From: DATHBD01 sp035296325
GTDB taxonomy: Bacteria; Actinomycetota; Actinomycetes; Mycobacteriales; Micromonosporaceae
Length of the DNA: 64,000 nucleotides
Assembly: GCA_035296325.1 (NCBI GenBank)
Contig: DATHBD010000058.1
Location: 124,001-188,000 of the forward strand
Direction: 5' to 3'
Below the pieces are notes generated by a model that worked only from the letters and a program-made list of their open reading frames with translations, made no database searches and was not told the DNA's origin. The stretch's first letter is position 1, and the number at the start of each line of letters is the position of its first letter. The position numbers and the translations under genes are program-made. This document shows positions 51,365 through 61,499 of this stretch, in pieces.

Positions 51365-52841
51365 TCCGAACGGCTTTCTGCGCTACGACCGGAAGCTGCC
51401 GGCCCGCCGGCCGGTGCCGGTGCGGCTGCAGGACTGGCGCGAGGTGTACCCGCCGGCCAGCGACGAGCTGATCCGGGAACAGGCGGCCCGGTGCATGGAC
51501 TGCGGCATTCCGTTCTGCCACAGCGGCACGGCGGGTTGCCCCCTGGGCAACCGGATCCCGGACTGGAACGACCTGGTCCGTACCGGCAACTGGGACTTCG
51601 CCATTGAGTCGCTGCACGCCACGAACAACTTCCCGGAGGTCACCGGGCGGCTGTGCCCGGCGCCGTGCGAGGCCGCGTGCGTGCTCGGCATCAACCAGCC
51701 GCCGGTCACCATCAAGCAGGTCGAGGTGGAGATCGCCAACCGGGCGTTCGCCCGCGGCACCGTGGTGCCCGCGCCGAGTCCGGCACCGTCCGGGCGCAGC
51801 GTCGGGGTGGTGGGCTCCGGGCCGGCCGGCCTGGCCGCCGCGCAGCAGCTGGCCCGCGCCGGTCACGCCGTGACGGTGTACGAGCGCGACGACGCGCTGG
51901 GTGGGTTGATGCGCTACGGCATCCCGGACTTCAAGTTCGAGAAGGAGCACATCGACCGCCGCCTCGCCCAGCTGGCGGGCGAGGGGGTGCGGTTCTCCAC
52001 CGGCGTCGACGTCGGTGTGACGGTCACCGTTGACGAGCTGCGGGAGCGGCACGACGCGCTGCTGCTGGCCTGCGGTGCGTTGACCGGCCGGGACATGCCG
52101 GAGACACCGGGCCGGTCGTTGGCCGGCATCCATCTGGCGATGGAGCACCTGGTCGGCTCGAACCGGGTGGTGTCCGGCCGGGCCGACAGCACGCCGATCG
52201 ATGCCGCCGGCAAGCACGTGGTCATCATCGGCGGCGGCGACACCGCGGCGGACTGCCTGGGCGTGGCGCACCGGCAGGGCGCGGCGAGCGTCACCCAGCT
52301 CGACCTGTACCCGTTGCCGCCGGAGTCGCGCGACCCGGCCCGTGACCCGTGGCCGACCTGGCCCTGGATCCTGCGCAACTACCCGGCGCACGAAGAGGGC
52401 GGCGCCCGCGAGTTCGCCGTGGCGGTGCAGGAGTTCGTGGATGACGGCTCAGGTCAGGTGCGGGCGGCCCGCATCGCCGAGGTCTCGGTGACCAAGGTGG
52501 ACGGTCGCCGGCAGGTGTCGGTGGTGCCCGGCAGCGAGCGGGATCTGCCCGCCGACCTGGTCCTGCTGGCGATCGGCTTCGACGGCACGGACGCGCTGCC
52601 GCTGGTGGCTCAGCTCGGGCTGGACCCGACCGCGCGTAACACGGTGGCCTGCGGGTCCGACTGGCAGACCGACGCGCCGGGGGTCTTCGTCGCCGGCGAC
52701 ATGCACCGGGGCGCCTCACTCATCGTGTGGGCCATCGCCGAGGGCCGGGCGGCGGCGGCCGCCATCCACCGGTACCTCGGTGGCGCCGGCGACCTGCCGG
52801 CTCCGGTGACGCCCGCGACGGCCGCACTGGTCACGCGCTGA
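51357..52841 (+). CDS. gltD: Glutamate synthase, small subunit (NADPH-GOGAT beta)
   Basis: 494 residues from GTG 51357 (GGAGG six bases upstream, 8-base overlap with gltB). N-terminal cysteine motifs CMDCGIPFCH and CPAPCEAAC bind the 4Fe-4S clusters; the FAD site is VGSGPAGLAAA and the NADPH site VIIGGGDTAADC. It passes electrons from NADPH to the large subunit for ammonium assimilation. Confidence 0.96.
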   Translation: MPDPNGFLRYDRKLPARRPVPVRLQDWREVYPPASDELIREQAARCMDCGIPFCHSGTAGCPLGNRIPDWNDLVRTGNWDFAIESLHATNNFPEVTGRLCPAPCEAACVLGINQPPVTIKQVEVEIANRAFARGTVVPAPSPAPSGRSVGVVGSGPAGLAAAQQLARAGHAVTVYERDDALGGLMRYGIPDFKFEKEHIDRRLAQLAGEGVRFSTGVDVGVTVTVDELRERHDALLLACGALTGRDMPETPGRSLAGIHLAMEHLVGSNRVVSGRADSTPIDAAGKHVVIIGGGDTAADCLGVAHRQGAASVTQLDLYPLPPESRDPARDPWPTWPWILRNYPAHEEGGAREFAVAVQEFVDDGSGQVRAARIAEVSVTKVDGRRQVSVVPGSERDLPADLVLLAIGFDGTDALPLVAQLGLDPTARNTVACGSDWQTDAPGVFVAGDMHRGASLIVWAIAEGRAAAAAIHRYLGGAGDLPAPVTPATAALVTR

Positions 52842-52868
52842 CCCGTGCGGCCCGGTTGCCAACGGGTC
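52840..52868 (+). terminator. Possible terminator after gltD
   Basis: GACCCGT (52840-52846) and ACGGGTC (52862-52868) form a 7-bp stem around a 15-base loop, starting at the gltD stop codon. Moderate stability only. Confidence 0.35.
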
Positions 52869-53029
52869 GCGTCTGTGGCGGGCATGGGACCGATCCGGGT
52901 GCTCGCCGCGGTCGCCGCTGCACTGGTTCGGGGGATGGGGGGCGGATGATCACCGGTCTCCGGGCGGCGGCGTACGCCGGTTGGTGGCGGGGTTGGCAGG
53001 CCGCCCTTCGGTACGGAGCGTGCAGGGAC

Positions 53030-53035
53030 TAGCCT
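53030..53035 (+). promoter_or_regulatory. Leaderless -10 box of pyk
   Basis: TAGCCT is followed by seven bases and then GTG 53043, consistent with a leaderless transcript. No ribosome-binding site is visible before the GTG. Confidence 0.6.
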
Positions 53036-53042
53036 CGAACGT

Positions 53043-54467
<1,425 letters not shown>

Positions 54468-54479
54468 GTCCGGGTCGGC

Positions 54480-55379
54480 GTGGCTGAGGCCGGGTCGGCA
54501 GCAGGGCCGCTGGTCGGTCAGGCGGCGGTGGACGCCCTGGTCGCCCTGCTGGACCTGCAGCCGCTGGACTCCGACCGGTTCCTCGGCACCAGCCCGCCCG
54601 GCGGGCCGCAGCGCGTCTTCGGCGGTCAGGTGGCCGGCCAGGCTCTGGTCGCGGCGGCCCGCACGGTGGATCCGGCGCGCCAGGTGCACTCGCTGCACGG
54701 GTACTTCGTGCGCCCCGGCGATCCATCCGAACCCATCGAGTACGCCGTCGAGCGGATCCGGGACGGGCGCTCCTTCTCGGTGCGCCGCTCGGTGGCATAC
54801 CAGCACGGCAAGCCGATCTTCTTTCTCTCCGCGTCGTTCCAGCGCCCGGAGGAGGGTCTGGACCACCACGCTCCGGCGCCGCTGCATGTGCCGCCGCCGG
54901 ACGAGGTGCCGACGATGGAGGACCGGCTGGAGCGGTACCCGGAGCGACTGGGCATCTGGGCGCTGATCCCGCGCCCGCTCGACGTGCGCTATGTCGGCGA
55001 GCCGGGATGGGTGCGCGCCGGCGGGCGGCCGGCCGAGAATTCGCAACGGGTCTGGATGCGCTTCGACGGCAAGCTGCCGGACGAGCCGCTGCTGCACGCC
55101 TGCGCGCTGGCGTTCGCGTCCGACCTGACCCTGCTCGACTCGGTGCTCGCCGTGCATGGCGAGGTGTGGGGTCCCGGTGGGTTCGTCGGTGCCAGCCTCG
55201 ACCATGCGGTGTGGTTCCACCGCCCGATGCGGGCCGACGAGTGGTTCCTGTACGACTGCTGGAGTCCGTCGGCATCGGGCGGCCGTGGGCTGGCCACCGG
55301 CCGGATGTTCACCCTCGACGGGCACCATGTGGCGACCGTTGTCCAGGAGGGCCTGCTGCGGCGCGTCGGCGGCTCCTGA
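54480..55379 (+). CDS. tesB: Acyl-CoA thioesterase II (TesB)
   Basis: 299 residues from GTG 54480. Double hot-dog fold: first half with GGPQRVFGGQVAGQALVAA and LHGYFVRPGD, second half with SLDHAVWFHRPMRADEWFLYDC and GRMFTLDGHHVATVVQEGLLR; the Asp/Ser/Gln catalytic set of TesB is contained in this second half. It hydrolyses acyl-CoA to free fatty acid and CoA. Probably cotranscribed with pyk. Confidence 0.92.
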   Translation: MAEAGSAAGPLVGQAAVDALVALLDLQPLDSDRFLGTSPPGGPQRVFGGQVAGQALVAAARTVDPARQVHSLHGYFVRPGDPSEPIEYAVERIRDGRSFSVRRSVAYQHGKPIFFLSASFQRPEEGLDHHAPAPLHVPPPDEVPTMEDRLERYPERLGIWALIPRPLDVRYVGEPGWVRAGGRPAENSQRVWMRFDGKLPDEPLLHACALAFASDLTLLDSVLAVHGEVWGPGGFVGASLDHAVWFHRPMRADEWFLYDCWSPSASGGRGLATGRMFTLDGHHVATVVQEGLLRRVGGS

Positions 55380-55429
55380 CGCGGCACGCTGCGTGATCGG
55401 CGACACAGCAGGCGTGGCACACTCGGAGC

Positions 55430-55933
55430 ATGCGACTGTCGGCCAGGGTGGACTACGCGCTGCGCGCCATGGCTGAGCTGGCAGCCGCGACCGGTGCCGC
55501 GCCCGACGCCGCCGTCCCAGCCGCCGGTGATGAGCCGGTCCGGTCGGCCCGACTGGTGACCGCCGACCGGCTGGCGGCGGTGCAGGAGATCCCGCCAAAG
55601 TTTCTGGAGAGCATCCTCCTCCAGTTGCGCCGGGGTGGCATCGTGACCGCCCAGCGTGGCCCGGAAGGCGGGTACCGGCTTGCCCGACCCGCCGACGAGA
55701 TCTCCCTGGCCGACATCATCCGGGTCATCGACGGTCCGCTGGCGAACGTGCGCGGGCACCGCCCCGAGGAGTTGGGCTACCACGGCGCGGCGGCGAGCCT
55801 GCAGGAGATCTGGATCGCGCTGCGGGCCAGCGAGCGGGAGATCCTCGAGCTGGTGACCATCGACGACGTGGCAACCGGCAAAATGCCGGACCGGGTCCGC
55901 GACCTCAGCGCCGACCCGCGCGCCTGGGCCTGA
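55430..55933 (+). CDS. Rrf2-family transcriptional regulator 1 (cysteine-free)
   Basis: 167 residues. The Rrf2 winged helix starts MRLSARVDYALRAMAELA and contains IPPKFLESILLQLRRGGIVTAQRGPEGGYRLARP. It has no cysteine at all, so it cannot bind an Fe-S cluster as IscR or NsrR do; CymR-like ligand or partner control of sulfur genes is more likely. An insertion of about 18 residues (GAAPDAAVPAAGDEPVRS) follows the first helix. It lies upstream of and in line with the ABC transporter genes and is a close paralogue of the regulator at 59473. CACACT six bases before the ATG may be a leaderless -10. Confidence 0.88.
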   Translation: MRLSARVDYALRAMAELAAATGAAPDAAVPAAGDEPVRSARLVTADRLAAVQEIPPKFLESILLQLRRGGIVTAQRGPEGGYRLARPADEISLADIIRVIDGPLANVRGHRPEELGYHGAAASLQEIWIALRASEREILELVTIDDVATGKMPDRVRDLSADPRAWA

Positions 55934-56006
55934 CCCGCGCGCCCAGCCGCCCGCCGGGCTTGCCCCACCCGCCCGGCCTGACGAGTCCCAAAAGGCGAAA
56001 CCCGGG

Positions 56007-56034
56007 TTGACGTGCACCCATCCCGAGGCACAAT
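56007..56034 (+). promoter_or_regulatory. Promoter of the ABC transporter operon
   Basis: TTGACG (56007-56012), 16 bases, CACAAT (56029-56034). The transcript start would fall in an A+T-rich stretch (56036-56060, with TAACTTGCTAGGAATAAT) that is a good candidate for an Rrf2-type operator. Confidence 0.6.
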
Positions 56035-56077
56035 GGCTACTAACTTGCTAGGAATAATCGCGCTGAGGGGAATTCAG

Positions 56078-57154
56078 ATGAGCACAGCGGTCCGTCGGGG
56101 TACGGGACGGGTGGTGATGGCGGCGGTTGCTGCCGTGGCCTTGGCCGGTCTCGGTGCCTGTGGCGGCGACGGCGCCAAGGCTGGCAGCGGCGACGCAGCC
56201 GGCGACGCCGCGCCCGTGACGCTGCGGCTGGGTCACTTCCCCAACCTCACCCACGCCACCCCCATCGTCGGGGTCGAGAAGGGCTTCATCGCCAAGGAGA
56301 AGCTGGGTAAGAACGTCACCCTCGAGGTCAAGACGTTCAGTGCCGGTCCCCAGGCGGTCGAGGCGCTGTTCTCCGGCGCGATCGACGCCACCTACATCGG
56401 GCCCAACCCGACCGTGAACGCGTTCAGTCAGTCCAAGGGCAAGGCGGTCAAGGTGATCGCGGGCGCCGCCTCCGGCGGCGTGGCGCTGGTGGTGAAGCCG
56501 ACGATCACCTCACCTGCAGACCTCAAGGGCAAGAAGATCGCCACCCCGCAGCTCGGCAACACCCAGGACGTCGCCGCCCGGTACTGGCTAAAGAAGCAGG
56601 GTCTGAGCACCACCAAGGAGGGCGGCGGCGACGTCGCCATCCTGCCGCAGGAGAACGCCTCGGCGGTCGACGCGTTCGCCTCCGGGGCGATCGACGGGGC
56701 GTGGGTGCCAGAGCCGTTTGCATCCCGCCTGGTGAAGGCGGGCGGCAAGGTGCTGCTGGACGAGCGCGACCTCTGGCCCGACCGCAAGTTCGTCATCACC
56801 AACCTGCTGGTCAGCACGGAGTTCCTGAGCAAGAACCGCGAGGTCGTCAAGCAGCTGGTGGCGGGCAGCGTCGCGGCCAATGAGTGGATCAACGCGAACC
56901 CCACCGAGGCGCAGAAGTCGCTTTCCGACGGACTCGCGAAGCTCACCGGCAAGCCGCTCGATCTCGCGCTGACCGCTGAGGCGTGGAAGTCCCTGACGTT
57001 CCTCGACGACCCGCTGCCCGCGACGCTGCGCGACGGGGCCAAGCATGCCGAGGAGATCGGTCTACTCAAGCCCGTCGACCTCAACGGCCTGTACGACCTG
57101 TCGTTGCTCAACGAGGTGCTCAAGGACAAGGGCAAGCCCGAGATCAAGGCATGA
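56078..57154 (+). CDS. ABC transporter substrate-binding lipoprotein, SsuA/NitT/TauT type
   Basis: 358 residues from ATG 56078 with GAGGGG upstream. Lipobox GLGAC (Cys28). The mature protein has the NMT1/SsuA fold: VTLRLGHFPNLTHATPIVGVEKG, SGAIDATYIGPNPTVNAF, KGKKIATPQLGNTQDVAARYWLKKQG, DGAWVPEPFASRLV. This family binds aliphatic sulfonates, taurine, nitrate or thiamine precursors. Rrf2 regulators on both sides favour a sulfur compound, which is an inference. First gene of a three-gene transporter operon. Confidence 0.88.
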   Translation: MSTAVRRGTGRVVMAAVAAVALAGLGACGGDGAKAGSGDAAGDAAPVTLRLGHFPNLTHATPIVGVEKGFIAKEKLGKNVTLEVKTFSAGPQAVEALFSGAIDATYIGPNPTVNAFSQSKGKAVKVIAGAASGGVALVVKPTITSPADLKGKKIATPQLGNTQDVAARYWLKKQGLSTTKEGGGDVAILPQENASAVDAFASGAIDGAWVPEPFASRLVKAGGKVLLDERDLWPDRKFVITNLLVSTEFLSKNREVVKQLVAGSVAANEWINANPTEAQKSLSDGLAKLTGKPLDLALTAEAWKSLTFLDDPLPATLRDGAKHAEEIGLLKPVDLNGLYDLSLLNEVLKDKGKPEIKA

Positions 57155-57185
57155 CCGGAGTTTCACCCATGAGAGGGGTACGACC

Positions 57186-57980
57186 GTGACAGCGGTTCTG
57201 ACCTCGACAGCCGGTGCCGAGCGGTCCACCGACCGCTCGGCGCTTCGCCTGTCGGCAGTCTCCAAGGTGTACGGCCGCGGACCCGGTGCCGTACACGCCT
57301 TGGACAACGTCTCCCTTGACGTGTCCCGGGGCGAGTTCGTCTGTCTGGTCGGCGCATCCGGCTGCGGCAAGAGCACGCTGCTGTCGCTGGTGGCCGGCCT
57401 GGACAAAGTCACGTCCGGCGACATCACGGTGCCCGGTGGCGGTACCCCGGCGCTGATGTTCCAGGAGCCGGCGCTCTTTCCGTGGCTGACCGTCAGCGGC
57501 AACGTCGGCCTGGCGCTCAAGCTCCGGGGTGTCCGCCGGAGCGACCGGCAGGGCAAGGTCGACGAACTGCTCCGCACGGTGCACCTGGAGGAGTTCGGTG
57601 CCAAGCGTCCACACGAACTTTCCGGCGGCATGCGCCAGCGGGTCGCCCTCGCCCGCACCCTGGCGTTGGACTCATCGCTGCTGTTGATGGACGAGCCGTT
57701 CGGGGCGCTCGACGCGATGACCCGGGACCTGTTGCACGACGAGATCGAGCGGATCTGGCAGGAGCGCAAGCTCACCGTGGTGTTCGTGACCCACAACGTG
57801 CGTGAGGCGGCGCGGCTCGGCGACCGGATCGTGCTGCTCTCCAGTCGGCCGGGCCGGGTGGCCTGGGAGCGACCGGTGGATGTGCCGCGACCTCGGCGGA
57901 TCGACTCGCCGGAGATCGCCGCCATCGCGGCCGAGGTCACCGACCGGCTGCGTTCTGAGGTGCGCCGGCATGGCAGTTGA
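57186..57980 (+). CDS. ABC transporter ATP-binding protein, SsuB/TauB type
   Basis: 264 residues from GTG 57186 with GAGAGGGG upstream. Walker A GASGCGKST at 56-64, Q-loop MFQEPALFPWLTV, signature LSGGMRQR, Walker B LLLMDEPFGALD, and the switch histidine in FVTHNV. The SSRPGRV segment near the end is typical of the NitT/TauT group. Powers uptake of the ligand bound by the preceding lipoprotein. Overlaps the permease gene by 11 bases. Confidence 0.92.
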   Translation: MTAVLTSTAGAERSTDRSALRLSAVSKVYGRGPGAVHALDNVSLDVSRGEFVCLVGASGCGKSTLLSLVAGLDKVTSGDITVPGGGTPALMFQEPALFPWLTVSGNVGLALKLRGVRRSDRQGKVDELLRTVHLEEFGAKRPHELSGGMRQRVALARTLALDSSLLLMDEPFGALDAMTRDLLHDEIERIWQERKLTVVFVTHNVREAARLGDRIVLLSSRPGRVAWERPVDVPRPRRIDSPEIAAIAAEVTDRLRSEVRRHGS

Positions 57981-58845
57981 CGCACCGAATCGGGACACCA
58001 CGGACACCTTCTCCGGGCTCGACGCGCTGGAGCTGGCGGATCGCCAGGGCAAGCGCTTCCGCGGCGCCCGGCTGTGGGCGGCCACCTGGCCGAAGCTGCT
58101 GGCACTGGGTATCTTCGTGGCCCTCTGGCAGGCGGTGGTGCTGTCCGGGTGGAAGGAGCCGTATGTACTGCCGCCGCCGCTTGTGGTGTTCGACGAACTG
58201 GTCCGCATGGTCGGCACCGCGGAGTTCTGGCAAGGGCTGGGCACGACGCTGCGGCGGGGTGTTGTCGGCTTCGCGCTGGCGACGGCTGTCGGGCTGACGC
58301 TCGGCGTCGCGGTGGCGCGGATCCGGGTGCTGCGGGCGGCGATCGGCTCCATGATCACGGCGCTGCAGACCATGCCGTCGATCGCGTGGTTCCCGCTGGC
58401 GATCCTGCTGTTCCAGCTCACCGAGAACGCGATCCAGTTCGTGGTGATCCTGGGCGCGGCGCCGTCGATCGCCAACGGCGTCATCGCCGGCGTGGACTAC
58501 GTGCCGTCGTTGCTGCTGCGGGCCGGGCGCAACATGGGGGCGACCGGCATAGCGCTGTACCGGCATGTGATCGCGCCCGCCTCGCTACCCTCGATCGTCG
58601 CCGGGCTGAAGCAGGGATGGGCCTTCGCCTGGCGGAGCCTGATGGCCGGTGAGCTGCTGGTGATCATCGCGGAGCGGCCGTCGCTGGGAGCCCAGTTGAA
58701 CTTCGCACGGGAACTCAATGACGCCGCCGGGCTGCTCGCCCTCATGGTGGTCATCTTCATCATCGGTATCGCGGTTGACATTGCCTTCGGCCGCGCCGAC
58801 CGGGCCGTGCGGGAGCGCTGGGGAGTGGCCGACGCGAACCGCTAA
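57970..58845 (+). CDS. ABC transporter permease, SsuC/TauC type
   Basis: 291 residues, about six transmembrane segments; ATG lies inside the end of the ATPase gene. The PYVLPPPLVVFDELVRM segment and LQTMPSIAWFPLAILLF are characteristic of SsuC/TauC permeases, and the EAA-like loop is RAGRNMGATGIALYRHVIAP. Convergent with, and overlapping by 4 bases, the hypothetical gene at 58842. Confidence 0.92.
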   Translation: MAVDAPNRDTTDTFSGLDALELADRQGKRFRGARLWAATWPKLLALGIFVALWQAVVLSGWKEPYVLPPPLVVFDELVRMVGTAEFWQGLGTTLRRGVVGFALATAVGLTLGVAVARIRVLRAAIGSMITALQTMPSIAWFPLAILLFQLTENAIQFVVILGAAPSIANGVIAGVDYVPSLLLRAGRNMGATGIALYRHVIAPASLPSIVAGLKQGWAFAWRSLMAGELLVIIAERPSLGAQLNFARELNDAAGLLALMVVIFIIGIAVDIAFGRADRAVRERWGVADANR

Positions 58846-59414
58846 TCCGGTAGTCCGGCGTACTCGATCAGCGCCTGGTCGACGCGGCGGCCGAACTCGA
58901 TCCGGGTCACCGCAGCCATCGGCAGGGTGGTGGTGCGGCGACGCCAGCGACCCCGCCGGGTGATCTCGCGCAGCCGCACCTTCCTCCGGGTGCAGCGGAC
59001 CGACCGCCCGATGACGGACGCCGGCAGGTCCACCGTCTCGGTGTGGATCCGGACCAGCGGGAACAGATCCGCCGCGCCGGCGATGATCGTGCTCGCCGAT
59101 GCGAGGACGACGTCGAACGGGGGCCGGGGCGGCCACTGCCCGCGCACGGCCAGGACGGAGACCGGGAAGTCCTCCCGGCCGGCCCGTCGTCGCACCCGAA
59201 CCACGTCGCCGGTGCGGACGGCCGCGAAACCGTCCAGCATGACCGTCGGCCCGAGCAGCGCCACCAGCGTCCAGGTGCGGCTTACGGCCAGGACGAAGCC
59301 GTCAATCCGATCGGCGTCGGGCCAGTCGCGGGAGATCCGGACCAGATGGCCGGAGCGGCGGGCCTTGCGCAGTGCCCGGAGCGGGCGCGCGGTCGTGCGA
59401 CGCTTCTGCTCCAT
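58842..59414 (-). CDS. Hypothetical protein, basic
   Basis: 190 residues from ATG 59414. Very Arg-rich at both ends (KRRTTARPLRALRKARRSGH; RGRWRRRTTTLPMAA), no signal peptide or clear transmembrane segment. The centre (GFVLAVSRTWTLVALLGPTVMLDGFAAVRTGDVVRV) looks like small beta barrels of the SH3/Sm type. No family recognised. Stop overlaps the permease stop region by 4 bases in convergent orientation. Confidence 0.65.
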   Translation of the reverse strand: MEQKRRTTARPLRALRKARRSGHLVRISRDWPDADRIDGFVLAVSRTWTLVALLGPTVMLDGFAAVRTGDVVRVRRRAGREDFPVSVLAVRGQWPPRPPFDVVLASASTIIAGAADLFPLVRIHTETVDLPASVIGRSVRCTRRKVRLREITRRGRWRRRTTTLPMAAVTRIEFGRRVDQALIEYAGLPD

Positions 59415-59472
59415 GCTCCCGATATTGGTCCACGCCGCCTGACGCCGTCGCGGAATCCGGCATATCTGGCAG

Positions 59473-59928
59473 TCAGCGCGGTTGCCAGGCGTCCGGCGCA
59501 GCGGTCAGCCGGCGCACGTGGGCTGGCAACCGACCGCGGACCACGTCGGCCAGGCTCACCTCGTCGAGCACCTGGCGCACCGACGCCCGCAGCGCCACCC
59601 AGAGCTGCTGCAGGTGGGCTGCGGTGCCCTCGTACATCGCGTCCTCCGGCCGCAGCCCCCGCACCTCGGCGAGCGGCCCGTCCACGGCTCGCAGCACATC
59701 GCCGACCGTGATGTCGGTGGGTGGGCGGGTCAGCGTGTATCCACCGTCGACGCCCCGCTGGCCGCGTACCAGCCCGGAGCGTCGCAGGTCGGCCAGGATC
59801 GCCTCCAGGAACTTGCGGGGCATGTGCTGCTCCTCGGCCAGCGCCGCGGTGGAGATGGTGGCCGGGTACGCCGCCGCGAGACCGAGCGAGGCCCGGACCG
59901 CGTAGTCCCCGCGCGCCGAAATGTGCAT
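59473..59928 (-). CDS. Rrf2-family transcriptional regulator 2 (cysteine-free paralogue)
   Basis: 151 residues, GGAGGAG before the ATG. The winged helix is complete (MHISARGDYAVRASLGLAAAY; MPRKFLEAILADLRRSGLVRGQRGVDGGYTLTRP) and again there is no cysteine. The C-terminal half follows regulator 1 closely (GPLAEVRGLRPED; HLQQLWVALRAS). It begins one base after the stop of the decarboxylase gene on the same strand, so the two are cotranscribed. Could regulate the transporter, the decarboxylase operon, or both. Confidence 0.9.
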   Translation of the reverse strand: MHISARGDYAVRASLGLAAAYPATISTAALAEEQHMPRKFLEAILADLRRSGLVRGQRGVDGGYTLTRPPTDITVGDVLRAVDGPLAEVRGLRPEDAMYEGTAAHLQQLWVALRASVRQVLDEVSLADVVRGRLPAHVRRLTAAPDAWQPR

Positions 59929-59929
59929 C

Positions 59930-61417
59930 TCACTCCTCCGCCGGCGCGGGACCGCCGGAACCGTCGTGGCCCACCCTGGACGCGTTGGACTCGATGATCT
60001 TCCACGCCGCCGCCACGTGCTCTTCGCGGGTGCTCGGGGCGCCGACGGCCAGGCGCAGGGTGTACCGGCCGCGCACGCGGGTGTGGGTCAGCAGCACTTC
60101 ACCGGTGGCGTTCACGGCGGCAAGCAGCGCCTCGTTGGCGGCGTCACCGTCGGCGTCATCCCCGAGCCCGGTACCGCGCAGCCGGAAGCAGACCAGGGAC
60201 AGCGGGTGCGGTGCCATGATCTCGAACCGGTCGTCGGCGCCGACCCACTCCGCGAAACGCTGGCCGAGCGCCACCCCGGTGCGGATGTGTTCGCGCAGCC
60301 CTGCCGCCCCGTACCAGCGCAGCACGAACCACAACTTCAGGGCCCGGAACCGCCGGCCGAGCGGCACCTGCCAGTCCCGGTAGTCGATCACCGCTCCGGA
60401 CTCGCTCGCGGCGTTGCGCAGGTACTCCGGCAGCACTGTCAGCGCCTCGATGAGGCCCGCCCGGTCGGCCACCCAGAACGCGTCGCAGTCGAAGCCGGTC
60501 AGCAGCCACTTGTGCGGATCGAAGCAGTACGAGTCGGCATGGTGCAGACCGTCGTGGATCCATCGCAGCTCCGGGCAGACCGCGGCCGCGCCGGCGTACG
60601 CCGCGTCGACGTGCAGCCACGCACCGAACTCGCGTGCGATCGGGCCGATCTCCGCCAACGGGTCGACGGCCGTGGTCGAGGTGGTACCGACGGTGGCCAC
60701 GACGAGGGCCGGTACGACGCCGGCGGCCCGGTCGGCGGCGAGCCGCTCCCGGAGCGCCTCAGGGCGCATCGCCAGCGTGCCGGGGTTGACATCCACGAGC
60801 CGCACGGACGTACTGCCCAACCCGGCGATCCGGGCCGCCTTCTCGATTGACGAGTGCCCCTGGTCGGAGGTGTACACCGCGTACCTGCCGTCCACCCCGT
60901 CGGTGCGCCACCGGCCGCCGCTGGCCCGGTGCAGGGCGCCGAGCGTGGCGACCAGGGTGGCCGACGACGCGGAGTCCTGGATCACCCCGCCGCCCCCTGA
61001 CGCGTTGCGCAACGACGCCGGCAGATCCAGCAGGTCGGCGAGCCACTCCAGCATCACCGTCTCCACCTCGGTGCACGCCGGGCCGGTCGACCAGAGCATG
61101 CCCTGCGTGCCCAGGCCGGCGGCGACGAGGTCACCGAGGACTGACGGGCCGGAGGTGTTTGCGGGGAAGTACCCGAAGAAGCCGGGATGCTGCCAGTGGG
61201 TGAGGGCCGGGGTCACGATCCGGTCGAGATCGGCGAGTACGGCAGCGAGGTCCCCGCCCTCCTCCGGCGCCGTGGCCGGCAACTGTGCCGCGACGGCACC
61301 CGGCGTCACCGCCGGCGCGACCGGCCGCGACGGCAGTCCGGCCCAGTAGTCGGCCACCCAGTCGACGACCGCGTGTCCATGGCGTCGGAACTCGTCCGGA
61401 GTCATATGGGATGCCAC
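59930..61417 (-). CDS. PLP-dependent group II decarboxylase (aromatic-L-amino-acid type)
   Basis: 495 residues from GTG 61417. Fold-type I decarboxylase with the FRRHGHAVVDWVADYW start, HWQHPGFFGYFPANTSGPSVLGD active-site region, HVDAAYAG, and the PLP lysine K303 in FDPHKWLL. Closest in layout to aromatic-L-amino-acid/tyrosine/tryptophan decarboxylases of actinobacteria, which release CO2 to give the amine; the true substrate is open. A TAGGGT box six bases before the GTG indicates a leaderless transcript. Followed at one base by an Rrf2 regulator. Confidence 0.9.
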   Translation of the reverse strand: MASHMTPDEFRRHGHAVVDWVADYWAGLPSRPVAPAVTPGAVAAQLPATAPEEGGDLAAVLADLDRIVTPALTHWQHPGFFGYFPANTSGPSVLGDLVAAGLGTQGMLWSTGPACTEVETVMLEWLADLLDLPASLRNASGGGGVIQDSASSATLVATLGALHRASGGRWRTDGVDGRYAVYTSDQGHSSIEKAARIAGLGSTSVRLVDVNPGTLAMRPEALRERLAADRAAGVVPALVVATVGTTSTTAVDPLAEIGPIAREFGAWLHVDAAYAGAAAVCPELRWIHDGLHHADSYCFDPHKWLLTGFDCDAFWVADRAGLIEALTVLPEYLRNAASESGAVIDYRDWQVPLGRRFRALKLWFVLRWYGAAGLREHIRTGVALGQRFAEWVGADDRFEIMAPHPLSLVCFRLRGTGLGDDADGDAANEALLAAVNATGEVLLTHTRVRGRYTLRLAVGAPSTREEHVAAAWKIIESNASRVGHDGSGGPAPAEE

Positions 61418-61423
61418 TGCTCG

Positions 61424-61429
61424 ACCCTA
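61424..61429 (-). promoter_or_regulatory. Leaderless -10 box of the decarboxylase gene
   Basis: TAGGGT on the minus strand (complement of ACCCTA) with six bases to GTG 61417. Confidence 0.6.
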
Positions 61430-61484
61430 TCCGCCGCCGGGTGTCCCGCCACGGCCGTGTGCCCGGCCCCGCGGCGCCGCCCGG

Positions 61485-61490
61485 TAACCT
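61485..61490 (+). promoter_or_regulatory. Possible -10 box of the ROK gene
   Basis: TAACCT lies nine bases before ATG 61500 and directly before an in-frame ATG at 61491. A leaderless or very short-leader transcript starting near 61497 would favour the ATG at 61500. Confidence 0.45.
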
Positions 61491-61499
61491 ATGGCAGCT

